From contig NC_091968.1 of NCBI RefSeq assembly GCF_036711975.1, positions 11,408,001-11,472,000 of the forward strand: 64,000 nt of DNA, given 5' to 3'. The DNA is from Onthophagus taurus. Taxonomy: Eukaryota > Arthropoda > Insecta > Coleoptera > Scarabaeidae. A program made the translations under genes and the position numbers. Positions 23,016 through 33,860 of the stretch are shown piece after piece. Each line of letters opens with the position of its first letter. The first letter of the stretch is position 1. The notes under the pieces were generated by a model that saw only the letters and a program-made list of their open reading frames with translations, was not told where the DNA came from and did not search any database.

Positions 23016-23429
23016 TTGTCCACGACTATTGAAATTGATTCCATAAATTTATTTAAAAAATAAATGTGACACAAATTCAATGTTACTAACTGTAACCAAC
23101 TTCACAACAATTTGTCAAAATTAAATGTCAGTTTTATAAAACATCGTTTTCTTTAGGAAAATTAATTAATTTATGCTTAAATCATACGAAAAAATGAATT
23201 TGTTTAGGTTTTTTTAATGTCAAACATTTAGAAACTCCTAAAAAATTGAATTAAATTGACGTTTTTTGAACTTTTAACGTTTCAAATAATTATTATTAGT
23301 CTGGTCAAGATACCCGTGGATAATGATTATTATTCACCGCTATTAATCACTCCGTGAAAAATGATTACCATTTTGTTTTAGAAAATTCATTCATAAGGTA
23401 TATATTATAAGGTAGTCGTGGACAAAAAT
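23016..23429. mobile_element. MITE, TTTGTCCACGACTA family (complete copy)
   Basis: Both ends carry TTTGTCCACGACTA in inverted orientation. The right half matches the fragment at 3014-3210 in reverse. It carries no open frame and lies in the left arm of the foldback element. Confidence 0.7.
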
Positions 23430-23655
23430 TTTTATAAAAACGGAAAAACCGGTTTTTTGACTAGCCTTGTTCTAGAAAACCAAAATTATGGGATACAGCA
23501 TTACGAAGTTATAACTAAAAATAGGTTTCGCTGCCAAAATGTCTAGTTGATTGCCGTGACCATAGTTTTTCTATTTTCAATTCCATATTACAAATATATA
23601 CTTATTATACCGAAAGCAATCTGGAACAGCTATTATTTTCAGTAGAACAACTCTA

Positions 23656-25781
23656 CAGGGTGATTCATAAGTAATGGGCCAAATTGTAAATGTACGTTCA
23701 GGAGGCCAAAATAATAATATTTTCATTAACAATAATGGGTCTTAGTCTGCTCCTTACTGAGATACAGGATGTTAAAGCGAAAAAAATAAAATAGATTTTT
23801 GTTAATAGATCAGCTACTTTTCTACATAATGACTCATAGTTGACTTATAGTTTTTGTAAGGGTAAACAATAATGTGTGAGAGGATTTGAGTTAACTCGTA
23901 GATGTCGCCACATGCGCCATATGAATTAGATGAAATCAGCTACAAATTTTTTATCGCTCATTATTTTACAACATACTTGTTTAATTTGGATAGCCCCATC
24001 ATTTCTGTAGAAAAAAGCTATACTTCTTTGATCTTGAAAATATTAACGATTTTCGAGATATTTGAATTTTACTAATTCACTACACTACATTTCACGGTGG
24101 TCGACGTAGCATTAATCTGTTAAGACACAAGCATGGCATGGAATGTTGACATTTACCTAACCGTAATTGATAATTGATAACAATATTAAACTGAAACCAT
24201 AAAAAAATTACGTAATAAAACAATTTATTGTACGCCAGTTAATAAAACGAAATACAACATTAGAACAGACTTGAACTAAGACCACTTACGACAACTGTTA
24301 TCAAAACCTACATGTTAATGTTGTGCGAAGTTAAATTAAATTTAAGCTTAATTATGAGCTACTGCAAAAGGTTTTCAACATGACCACCACCAACATTTAT
24401 ACACGCATTTAACCGTTTGGTTAAGGATTGTCTGACTTTAAAAAATGTTGCAGGATTATTTCGTATTGAATTGGCTGCATCTTGAATTCTATTCCATAAC
24501 TCGTCTCGTGTATTTATAGTAGGTTCAGCATAGACCATTGATTTCATGTAACCCCACACATAAAAATCAAGTGGATTAAAATCGGGACTGCGAGGTGGCC
24601 ACTGAAATTCACTACCACGTCCAATCCAACGGTGAGGGAATGTTTCATTCAGATGTTCGCGCACAGCACGTGAAAAATGTGGAGGAGCACCGTCTTGCAT
24701 GAACCACATATTTCTTCTTAGTTGTAATGGAAGATCTCCCAAGAGGTCGACTAAGTCATTATTTAAAAAAATTAAATATGACTCTCCATTTAAATTAGGA
24801 GGTAATTCAACTGGGCCCAGTAATGTATTGCCTATTACACCGCACCACACATTTATTTTAAACTCGTGCTGGAAATGTCTATCTTTTTTTAAACGAGGGT
24901 TTTCGGTTTCCCAGGCATGACTATTTCGCCAATTAAAAACTCCGCGTCTGGTAAAGGTTGCTTCATCCGTGAAAAGAATGTTATTTAGGAATGTTGGATT
25001 ATTATTCAATTTTCCTTTTAGCCACTGACAAAATTGAACTCTGATTCGATAATCTGTTGGAAGTAAATTTTGCACAGGTATAAAATGATAGGGATATAAA
25101 TTTTCCTTGTGTAAAATTCTAGTCACGGATGGTTGGCTTATTCCAGTTGCTGCAGACAATCGACGAGTGCTTATTTCAGAATTTTGCGCAATTCTTACCA
25201 AAATTTCATCTTCTTGCTGCGGAGTGATAATCTTAGGACGTCCTGTATGATATTTTGGACGAAATGAACCTGTTTCACCCAATCGATTATAAATATTTTG
25301 AAATATCTTCCGGTTTGGCTGCCTTCTGTAAGGGTACATTTCACGATATTTTCTGGATGCTGCTTGCCCAGAAAAACGTTCTTGTGCGTAAACGCATAAC
25401 ATGTCTAACATGTCATTTTGATTTATGTTAGGACAAGAATGAATCAGTTTACTTAACAATAAAATGTTTTAAACTATTCATTAAACGTAAAAGCTCATTG
25501 ACGTTTCATAATTCATATGGCGCATGTGGCGACATCTACGAGTTAACTCAAATCCTCTCACACATTATTGTTTACCCTTACAAAAACTATAAGTCAACTA
25601 TGAGTCATTATGTAGAAAAGTAGCTGATCTATTAACAAAAATCTATTTTATTTTTTTCGCTTTAACATCCTGTATCTCAGTAAGGAGCAGACTAAGACCC
25701 ATTATTGTTAATGAAAATATTATTATTTTGGCCTCCTGAACGTACATTTACAATTTGGCCCATTACTTATGAATCACCCTG
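23656..25781 (-). mobile_element. Mariner element, DD41D (rosa-like), apparently complete
   Basis: Inverted ends of about 270 bp (CAGGGTGATTCATAAGTAAT and mirror) are flanked by TA, and the transposase inside is uninterrupted. The opposite foldback arm (about 31873-31885, CCTTTATAGAGTTG) shows the same site without the insertion, which confirms the boundaries. Confidence 0.85.
24359..25411 (-). CDS. DD41D mariner transposase, intact frame
   Basis: From ATG 25411 the frame gives 350 residues; it stays open further upstream but without an ATG. The N-terminus has paired helix-turn-helix regions (YREMYPYRRQPNRKIFQ, then EISTRRLSAATGISQPSVTR). The catalytic residues are D in LFTDEATF, D in WFMQDGAPPHFS and D in RSPDFNPLDFYVWGY. 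Between the second and third I count 41 residues, the spacing of the rosa-type mariners. It recognises the element's own inverted ends and inserts at TA. Other members here (near 1600-2000, 16500, 20400, 60600) are broken, so this copy is the youngest of its kind in the window. Confidence 0.85.
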   Translation of the reverse strand: MLDMLCVYAQERFSGQAASRKYREMYPYRRQPNRKIFQNIYNRLGETGSFRPKYHTGRPKIITPQQEDEILVRIAQNSEISTRRLSAATGISQPSVTRILHKENLYPYHFIPVQNLLPTDYRIRVQFCQWLKGKLNNNPTFLNNILFTDEATFTRRGVFNWRNSHAWETENPRLKKDRHFQHEFKINVWCGVIGNTLLGPVELPPNLNGESYLIFLNNDLVDLLGDLPLQLRRNMWFMQDGAPPHFSRAVREHLNETFPHRWIGRGSEFQWPPRSPDFNPLDFYVWGYMKSMVYAEPTINTRDELWNRIQDAANSIRNNPATFFKVRQSLTKRLNACINVGGGHVENLLQ

Positions 25782-26175
25782 TATAAAGGACACTTTACTC
25801 TTTGAAAATGAAAGTTTTTGACAGTTTCAGTCAATAATTCTTGCGTCAGCGATTTTAAATTACATAATAATAATTAAAAAACATATAACGATCTAAAATA
25901 ACTCAAACTTTTAGATCTCTCTGATTCAAATTGTTCTAGGTGTGTATTACGTTTAAACTAGGGAAAAACACGGACATGAATTTTGCAAAATCATATCTTC
26001 TTAAAAATACAGCAAAATGCAGACCTAACAAGAAAAATAATAAATCAAGAAATGAACAATTCAACTATTCGACCAGCAAACAAAAATACACTATTTGTAT
26101 TATGTTTTATACATTATGTATAAAACTAAATAACTCTATGACCCACCGACACCGAGATATATTTCTTATACTATA

Positions 26176-26979
26176 CAGGATGTTCAGAAATTGGCGGATA
26201 ATTCTACGATCGAATCTGAATCGAAAATCTTAATATTAATCTTAATAATAATGTTGTTCTAATATGTTGCCAAATGTGTTTTTCATGAAGATATGATAAT
26301 GAAAACATGTTAAAAACAAACATTAAAGCTAAAAAAAATAACTTTAACAAAAAAAATAGTTTATCAACATATCATATTGAATATTAATGATTATTTATGG
26401 ACACATTATCCGACCTTTGAGAACCTCATGAAGACGTATGAAGCATGATGTAACAATAGGGCCGTTAAGTTCAATAGATTAGAAAGACCGTCTTTAACAG
26501 AATCGATAATCTAAATTAAATTAGACGGATTAGTAACGTTTTCACGTTCGAAAATTGTTTAATTTTTGCAATAATTAATGTAAAAGTTTAAAATTCCCCA
26601 CCCTCGACACCAGATGACATTTTAAGAAGAAAGAAATCACAGACGTTACGTTCTCTCCCGTTATCTTCTAACGCATAAGATTCGTAGCATTGTCTCTCTC
26701 CAGGAATTTTATTGATTTTTATACGCTCCAATCGTACGCTCAAATCTGTGTGACGTACTTTGGAGTTCGCGCCCTGTAATTTTAAACTTTATTATTATTT
26801 TTTTTGAAAAACTAAGCCTCCGAATCAAAAATTAAAAAATGTGGTGTCAATCAGTTTTAAAAAACTTTTGAATAAGCCAATAAAAAAACATACTTAACGA
26901 CCCTATTAAGACTTTCGCTTTAGAATCGAGCGAAGAATGTCGCTACGTGTACATTATCCGCCAATTTCTGAACAGCCTG
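26176..26979. mobile_element. Mariner-type MITE (CAGGATGTTCAGAAATTGGC)
   Basis: Inverted ends CAGGATGTTCAGAAATTGGC and its mirror GCCAATTTCTGAACAGCCTG are bounded by TA. There is no coding content. It is inserted in the left arm of the foldback element. Confidence 0.75.
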
Positions 26980-27066
26980 TATATTACTTATTATATATTT
27001 ATATATACTATATTTGTTCCCATATATTAATAAAATAAAATATCAAAATTCGGATGAAGAATTATA

Positions 27067-27668
27067 CAGTGTTTCCCAAAAGTAACGGATAAATTCGTTA
27101 AAACAACTAATAACAGTTTATGGAAAAATCGCTGAGACTGGTCTAAGGATTTACATTTTTTGCAATTTTTTGGTATAGATTTTAAAATTTTTCCGCCATT
27201 TTTAAAGAAGTTATGATGTCATCGCTATTTTTTTCAAATAGCAATCCCCCATTTTTATTATGGAATATGATGTTGAATGTGTGCAGTGAGTTGAGGGAGG
27301 AGGAGCTGGACCGAGGGCAGATCTTGGGAGAGGGGGGAGAGGGGAAGCGATGGATGAGAAGAGTTGTGGGGGTTAACCATGGCAACCAGTTGTTTCAGAT
27401 AATTTATTAAGACAATGATTAATTTTTGATATCTGAACCTGTTGGTTGCCATGGTTAGCTACTGCTATTTTGCTATCTCAATTGAACAGGAAATAATTAA
27501 ACTTCAGATAATTTTTCTCGAAAATTTTTTTATGTAACCAATATTAATATTGACTGTAGTAGATTCAGAAAAAGGTCTTCTTTCATATTCCGTAATGTCT
27601 CAGCGATTTTTTTATAAACTGTTATTAGTTGTTTTAACGAATTTATTCGTTACATTTGGGAAACTCTG
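27067..27668. mobile_element. Mariner-type MITE at the centre of the foldback
   Basis: Ends CAGTGTTTCCCAAAAGTAAC and the mirror ending GGGAAACTCTG are flanked by TA, with inverted arms of about 70 bp. It sits exactly at the centre of the foldback element, whose two arms resume on either side (TCGGATGAAGAATTA and its mirror). Confidence 0.75.
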
Positions 27669-27734
27669 TATAATTCTTCATCCGAATTTTAATATTTTAT
27701 GTTATTAACATAAGGGAACAAATATAGTATATAT

Positions 27735-28336
27735 AGGGTGATTCAAAAAATCGTTGACAGACTTCTAGGGTTACCTGCCCTAGAAGTCTGTCAACGATAC
27801 ATCAATAATTAAGATGAAAAGTCTTAATATACATGGGGTCGCAAATGCCTGCTTAACGAGGTATAGCGGGTCAAAGTTTCTTTAAAATTAAACATTATCT
27901 GCAACAAAAAGCCCTTTTTTAAAAATATTTTCAACTCCACCGCTAATTTTGTCAAACGGGCAGTATTTTCGTGTAAAGTGATCAATTATCTATCAATTGG
28001 TCTCTTACAAAACTTTGATTAAAGTAACAGTTTTTGATTGAATTAACAAATTTTCTATAAACGTGTTTTTCTTAGAAACTATTGCTTTGATCAAAGTTTT
28101 GTAAGAGACCAATTGATAGATAATTGATCACTTTACACGCGTAGAGAGTTATGGCGTAGACAATATTTTTAAAAAAGTGCTTTTTATAGCAGATAATGTT
28201 TAATTTTAAAGAAACTTTGATCCGCTATATCTCGCCAACGAAGCATTTGCGACCCATGTATATTAAGACTATTCATCTTAATTTTTCATGTATTATCTAC
28301 TCTAGAAGTCTGTCAGCGGTTTTTTGAATCACCCTG
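27735..28336. mobile_element. Foldback mariner-type MITE
   Basis: Ends TAGGGTGATTCAAAAAATCG and mirror are flanked by TA. Most of the element is self-complementary (ATTATCTGCAACAAAAAG near 27893 against 28170-28200). A perfect 20-bp hairpin (CGTTGACAGACTTCTAGGG) lies just inside the left end. Confidence 0.75.
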
Positions 28337-28360
28337 TATGTATAAATACATATAAATATA

Positions 28361-29120
28361 CTGCTCAAAAAAATTAGAGGAACAATTTTTTCGAAATCTG
28401 TAACTTTTTAAATAATAGTTCTAAGCAAATCAAATTTGGTTTACTTCAACGGCATATATTTAACTAAGGAAAATTACTAAAACAATGTTACAGCTCTTAG
28501 TTACTTCTAAGTTATACTTAAAAATGTAAATTAATAACGCAAAACAAGGTGGAAACGACTTTTATAGCATCGATGACAGTCGGATTTTCTGTAAATTGGT
28601 GAGGTTTAATACCGTGTATGCCCTCCACCAGCACGAATCACTTCCTCACACCTGCGTGGCATGCTTCGCACTAGTCTGCGAAGAGATTCTTGAGGTACGC
28701 TTTCCCATTCCTCAGGGCTTGTGTCAGTGCCTGTATAGTGAGTGGTGGATTAGGACGCTTGTGAACGCGTCGGTCAAGCTGATCCTACACGTGTTCAATA
28801 GGATTCAGGTCAGGACTTAACGCCGGCAATTCCATGACCTGAATTCCACGTTCTTGCAAAGAATTTCTGGTGATGGCGGCGGTATGTGGTTTTGCAATGT
28901 CCTGCATTAGGATGAAATTTTGACCGACCCCATATGAAGCAGGCACCACATGGTCCTCCAAGATGTTTTCGATGTAATTCATGGCATTTAGTCTACCAGG
29001 AACAACAACAAGATCAGTTCTGATATCTATACTGATTCCAGCCCAAACCGTAGCAGAGCCCCGACCAAATCTATCCACTTCCTGTATAGTAGCGGCTGCG
29101 TAGCGTTCACCGGGACGTCT
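28361..29120 (-). mobile_element. Tc1 (DD34E) element, truncated
   Basis: The terminus CTGCTCAAAAAAATTAGAGG lies next to TA. The minus frame 29078-28785 reads TVWAGISIDIRTDLVVV, then LMQDIAKPHTAAITRNSL and LPALSPDLNPIEHV. I count 34 residues between the catalytic D and E, as in Tc1. It is followed by a frame-broken C-terminus (DQLDRRVHKR near 28770). The N-terminal DNA-binding part is missing. Confidence 0.75.
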
Positions 29121-29122
29121 AT

Positions 29123-29335
29123 ACAGGCTGTATCTGAATGACTGCTACAAACTTCAAGGGGTGATTCTTTAGTGATTTTTAAGGGTACTTTGATATATGA
29201 ACCAAAAATCCAAAAATGGCGGAAAATTTTGGTTTAATTTTTTTTTCTCAAATACCATAAACGCTAGGAAATTGAAATTTGGGGAATATGTTTAACTCAT
29301 TATAGGGCACGATCCTTAGGATTACGATCCTTTAC
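29123..29335. mobile_element. Mariner terminus fragment
   Basis: CTATACAGGCTGTATCTGAA at about 29121 resembles the start of the other TA-flanked elements here, but no mirror end was found. It ends near a small palindrome (GATCCTTAGGATTACGATCC). Confidence 0.4.
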
Positions 29336-29533
29336 CCCTAAGGTACAGCTATATTAAATATATAAATATAGCTCTGTGTGGGTGGGTCACAGAGATATTT
29401 AGTGTATTTTTGTTTGCTGATCGTATAGTTGGATTATTCATTTGTTAATTTATTATTTTTCTTGTTAGGTCTGCATTTTGCTGTATTTTTAAGAAGATTA
29501 GAGAATTATGATTTTGCAAAATTAATGTCCGTA

Positions 29534-31690
29534 TAATGGGTCGTTCTCAGAAGGGCTAAAAAAGTGTCCCTCTAATATCAAATCTTATATACTGAGTTAA
29601 GTACATTCATTCGAGCAAAAAGCTATATGGTGAGACTCATTAGTATTACTTCATTAAGTTACATTAAAGTAACAAATATTTTATGTACACAAAATTCAAA
29701 AATTTTTAAAAGTTGGTTCGCACTTCATTAAATATTCAGGTGTCTCTCTGGTAAAATTGCAACTAAAACTATTTCTAAATCGAAAATAAAATAGTATTAT
29801 ATCATTTTATTACTGTCTTTTTTATATGGGGTAATTAACAAATCGATTTGAAGATGGTTTGCAATTTCTTATACATTTTGGTTTTAAATTAATCTCGTAA
29901 ATGTTGTGTCCCTCGTTTTAATCTCAACTCCGTTACCACATCTTCTAATATAAATATTCGTGTCGCCATGGTTACCCGGCTCATTGTTAACACTGCATAG
30001 GGAAGTTAATATTAGTATGACACTATAACTGTTAAAAAATATAAAATTGACACGCTGAATATATTCAAGATTTTGATTGATTTCTACAAATATTTTCTGG
30101 CTATTCGGTTTCTCAACTCCGTTACCTGTCGTGAAAGGTAAAGTTTAAGTGATTTCTTACTGTAATTACATTAAGTAAATTACTAAAAAATATACGAACA
30201 CGGTATGCAACTATCAGCATAAAATCTAATTTAGTTTAATTTTGAATATTTTTGAAAGCGCGTCTTCTCAACTCCGTGAATTTCAACTCCGTTACTAATG
30301 TTAGGCAGTAGCATTTACAGCCACATTTAACAGTTACAACGCATTATGTACTGTAAATATTTTATTTTCAATGTATCCAACATTTAGTTAAAAGTTAAAG
30401 AAAAAGAAAACAGTGCTCAAATGTGATAATTTCCAAATTTATATGCACCATGTTTCTCTTGCTTTAGACGAGATCTAATTTTGAGTATAATTTCGATTTT
30501 ACGTTTCATTATTCTTTTGTTCCAAAATGTGAAAACTAGAAGTAAGGTCTTAAGTGAGGCTGCGGTTACAACATCAAAGTAAAAGAAAATATGCAATTAA
30601 AAGAAGAGGGATGCGTTGAGAAAACTGAGAGCGCAATGAAAAAATGATCCTGAGGCTTATGAAATTGCTAAATCGAAGGAAAGAGAGCGGTATCATCGCA
30701 GAGTTAATTACGATAAAATAAAAAAGATATCAATGTTAACAGATCCAGATAAAAGACGTAAAAGGGAAGAATGGAGGGAACATAGTAAGAAACTTACCAA
30801 GCAAAAAAGGCAGCTAGAAAAACATCAAGTAGTTACAGAATTGATACAATCTATTCCGAGATACATATATGTTGCACCTCAGGAATATATCCCATCAGTA
30901 TCGGTGTATAAATGTAGTGAAAAAGAATCTGTCTGTTGATAAAATCTTGATCCATATGGATTTTTCTAAAAATTACTTCTGTAAATATACTGAAAAAGTA
31001 CAATCTGCACACTTTGGCTCTTTAAAGCATCAGATATCTTAGATATAATTGCGGCGTGGTAAAGTCTATCAAGCAACCTTACCACACTTTTCATACCTTA
31101 GTTGTATATTAAAAGTATCCACACCAGATTACAATACTTTAGTAAAAGTCTTACAAAACTCAATAAAGGGGATCAAGATCTTTCGTATCGATGAAAAACT
31201 AATCCCTATGATCGACGAACTGATCCCAGAAAATATTCCTACGTTTAAAGGTACGATGAAAGTAGCCTGGATCAATAAACTAAGGAATAGACTTACTTTC
31301 AGAGAACTGACACGTCTGTGTTGTGAATCCGGCCAGCTTTGCTCACACTATAACTTGGATCTAAGGAGTATAGAACAGCTCTACGTTATAGCGTTGTATA
31401 TACAGATTCATCATCATTGGATGATGATATGCCATTGAGTTTAGTACGCAATAAGTTGAGATGTTAGGAACAAAACTTGGAATTAAATTATTTGTCAACT
31501 CCGTTACCACTTCTCAACTCCGTTACCTCTAAACTTAACATTATTTTCATTATTTAATTATATTCTCAAAGTACAAAACTTTTGTTATACTAATATGTTT
31601 TCTTCGATAAATATATAACCTAGAAAACTAATTACACAAATTTTTTTCTTATAAACCTTTTTTCCACCCTTTCTAAGAATGACCCTAATC
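29534..31690 (+). mobile_element. TIR element of unassigned superfamily with subterminal repeats
   Basis: Inverted ends GGGTCGTTCTCAGAAGG (29538) and mirror of GGGTCATTCTTAGAAAGG (31686) are flanked by TAAT on both sides, a possible 4-bp duplication. The motif CAACTCCGTTAC occurs, in the same orientation, at about 29925, 30114, 30284, 31496 and 31515, with a variant at 30269. These sites cluster on both sides of the coding region, as transposase-binding subterminal repeats often do. The element interrupts the right arm of the foldback. Confidence 0.65.
30600..31440 (+). pseudogene. Transposase-like gene remnant of the TAAT-flanked element
   Basis: Broken plus frames read a highly basic region (YEIAKSKERERYHRR, DPDKRRKREEWREHSKK). 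A block near 30955-31030 (MDFSKNYFCKYTEKVQSAHF) and IKIFRIDEKLIPMIDELI with FKGTMK (31170-31260) follow. I recall the DFSENY / HFG / GTMK order from uncharacterised repeat-encoded proteins of arthropods and cnidarians but cannot name the superfamily. Stops near 30937 and frame changes make it inactive. Confidence 0.5.
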
Positions 31691-32289
31691 AGGAAAACCT
31701 TTTTTTCCCTAGTTTAAACGTAAAACACATCTAGAACAATCTGAATCAGCAAAGTTTGAGTTATTTTAGATTGTTCTATGTGTTTTAATTCTTATTATGT
31801 AATTTAAAACCACTGACACACGAATTACTGACTAAAACTTCCAAAAACTTTAATTTTCAAAGAATAAAGTGTCCTTTATAGAGTTGTTCTAGTGAAAATA
31901 ATAGCTGTTCCAGATTGCTTTAGGTATAATAAGTATATATTTGTAATATGGAATTGAAAATAGAAAAACTATGGTCACAGCAATCAACTAGACATTTTGG
32001 CAGCCAAACCTATTTTCATTTATAACTTCGTAATGATGTATCCCATAATTTTGATTTTTTAGAACACTAACTAGAACAACTAGAACAACAAAGAAAATCT
32101 GATTTTTCCAAAAATGGGGGGCTAGTTAAAAAACCCGTTTTCGGTTTTTCTTGCCGACTTTTTATTTTTCTTATTTGCCGCTTTGGAACAATGTAGAACA
32201 ACTCTAGAACAACTATGAAAAATTTAAAAATCAAAAAATGGGGGGCTAACTTCCCGCACTCGAAGAAAATACATATTTTCGTAGCGAAT

Positions 32290-33234
32290 GGGAGGAAAGT
32301 TTTGCATTTATTGAATACAATGGTCACTCATCCATGATACACTCATCCGCATTTTTCCATCCAGTATCTACTAAGTTCAAAATTGCGAAACAAAAATTAA
32401 TGTCGTTAAAAAATTGTCCCCAGAAACAACAAGGCCTCTTAGCTTCATGCTGTAACGAAGATACCAGGAAAATTGAAGCTAGTTTTATTATATCATGGAA
32501 TGTTAGAATTTATTAAAAAAACTTAGTAAACGTAATTAACATTCTGGAACCAACTAATGAAAAATTGCAAAAACTGATTACCCGAATTCCAACATCACGC
32601 CGTGCTACAGAGCGTCGTATTTCTGCAATAAATGAAACTTGAAAATAATTTGAATTATGATTTAAATAACTGTACTGCATTCAGGATATTCCACAATTAG
32701 TGATTCTTGTCCGTTTGATGAATTGTTCAATGAATTACTCACTCCACATTTGCATATTTTTAAAAGAACAAAGAAGGCAATATCTAGAACTGGAAGACAA
32801 AAACTGGCTGCAAGATATATCATTTTATAAGTACGAAGGCTTTCACGGCCGGTGTAAATTGATCTAAAATTAGAACTAAAACTACAACTAACACTAGAAA
32901 CATTCGGGTTTTGAGAAATGAACTTCGAACCAGTTTCTGAACAAGGTTGCAACATGGCATCCTTAATGAATATCAAGAAAAAATTGAAGAGTTGACAACG
33001 AATTTTACAACCAGATTTTAAAATATGAGAATCAACAATTTCATTTTTTGTTAATCCATTGCAATTAATATAATTCAAGATGGTTTTTCAATTTCTGATA
33101 AAATACTATCCGATATAGCATCAGGTGATTTAGAAGTACTAGAAATGAAGGAGGATCAGGCATTACAAATTCAGCACATATCTCTTTCTCTGGCCGACTT
33201 TTGGAAACTGGTGCCAGAAACAAAATATCCTAAT
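32290..33234 (+). pseudogene. hAT transposase remnant, left part
   Basis: Plus-strand pieces include FKIAKQKLMSLKNCPQK (32370-32440) and a C-terminal-type region, DGFSISDKILSDIASGD to LADFWKLVPETKYPNL (33075-33234). The latter matches the hAT dimerisation region. A palindromic satellite piece (32860-32920) and stops interrupt it. It continues after the piggyBac insertion at 38006. Confidence 0.6.
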
Positions 33235-33509
33235 TTAACCTTCCGGCAGGCGCGCTTGTGTGTAAAGTGCACACAATTGTGTTTAAGGGGTAGAATGACG
33301 TAATTTCCGGATAAATAAAACTTTCTTTAGCAGGTATTCCTTAAGTTAATTTGTCTTTTGAGGGATACGGTTGAAAATTTTTTGAGAGGCTTAAAAATTA
33401 AAAAAATAAATAAATTAGTGAGATAAATGAGTTTGTGTACAAAATACACGATGCACCTGTTCGTGTCATTCTTAATTAGTTAAGGTAGGTTGGGTAAACC
33501 CGAAATAAT

Positions 33510-33665
33510 TTTAAGTTATAATCAAACAAAAGGAGCAGTAGATACGGTTGATAAGATGTGCGCTGCTTAAAGAATAAACTTGCAAATATTGTATTTCACA
33601 AAAAAAGACTTCTCTGAATAGACAGGCTCAAACTATTGAAAATTGTTTGGTGCCTGTCCATTTTT
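33510..33665 (+). pseudogene. piggyBac transposase fragment
   Basis: The plus strand reads YNQTKGAVDTVDKMCA, matching the conserved piggyBac block containing the last catalytic aspartates (normally YN.TK.GVD..D). A stop and frameshifts follow. The rest of the gene is absent. Confidence 0.75.
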
Positions 33666-33860
33666 ATCACAGAACACTGATGACAGCTATAACAAGGATA
33701 GAAGCCGCTTGGTCACTCGTTACGTTTTACGATTATACAGGTTGTTTTTGCAAGTCGTGGCATAAATTTAATCACTAAAATTAGAGACAAAATGATGACG
33801 ATTCATGTACAAATTTTTGAAGAAAATAATCTAGAATTTGACTTTGTACTTTTAAACTGG

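Larger units (their letters stand above)
22890..32275. mobile_element. Long foldback element, about 1.7 kb before insertions
   Basis: The left arm segments 22890-23015, 23430-23655, 25782-26175 and 26980-27066 are the reverse complement, in order, of right arm segments 27669-27734, about 29335-29535 and 31690-32275. Examples are GGGAAGTTAACCCCCATTTT against its mirror near 32250, GGAACAGCTATTATTTTCA against its mirror near 31900, and TCGGATGAAGAATTA against TAATTCTTCATCCGA. The centre is at 27067. It encodes no protein. At least seven elements have inserted, mostly at TA. Confidence 0.75.

Noticed and set aside
27182-27452. Overlapping 64-67-codon frames on both strands
   Set aside because: They lie inside a TA-flanked MITE in a purine-rich stretch and show no conserved pattern.
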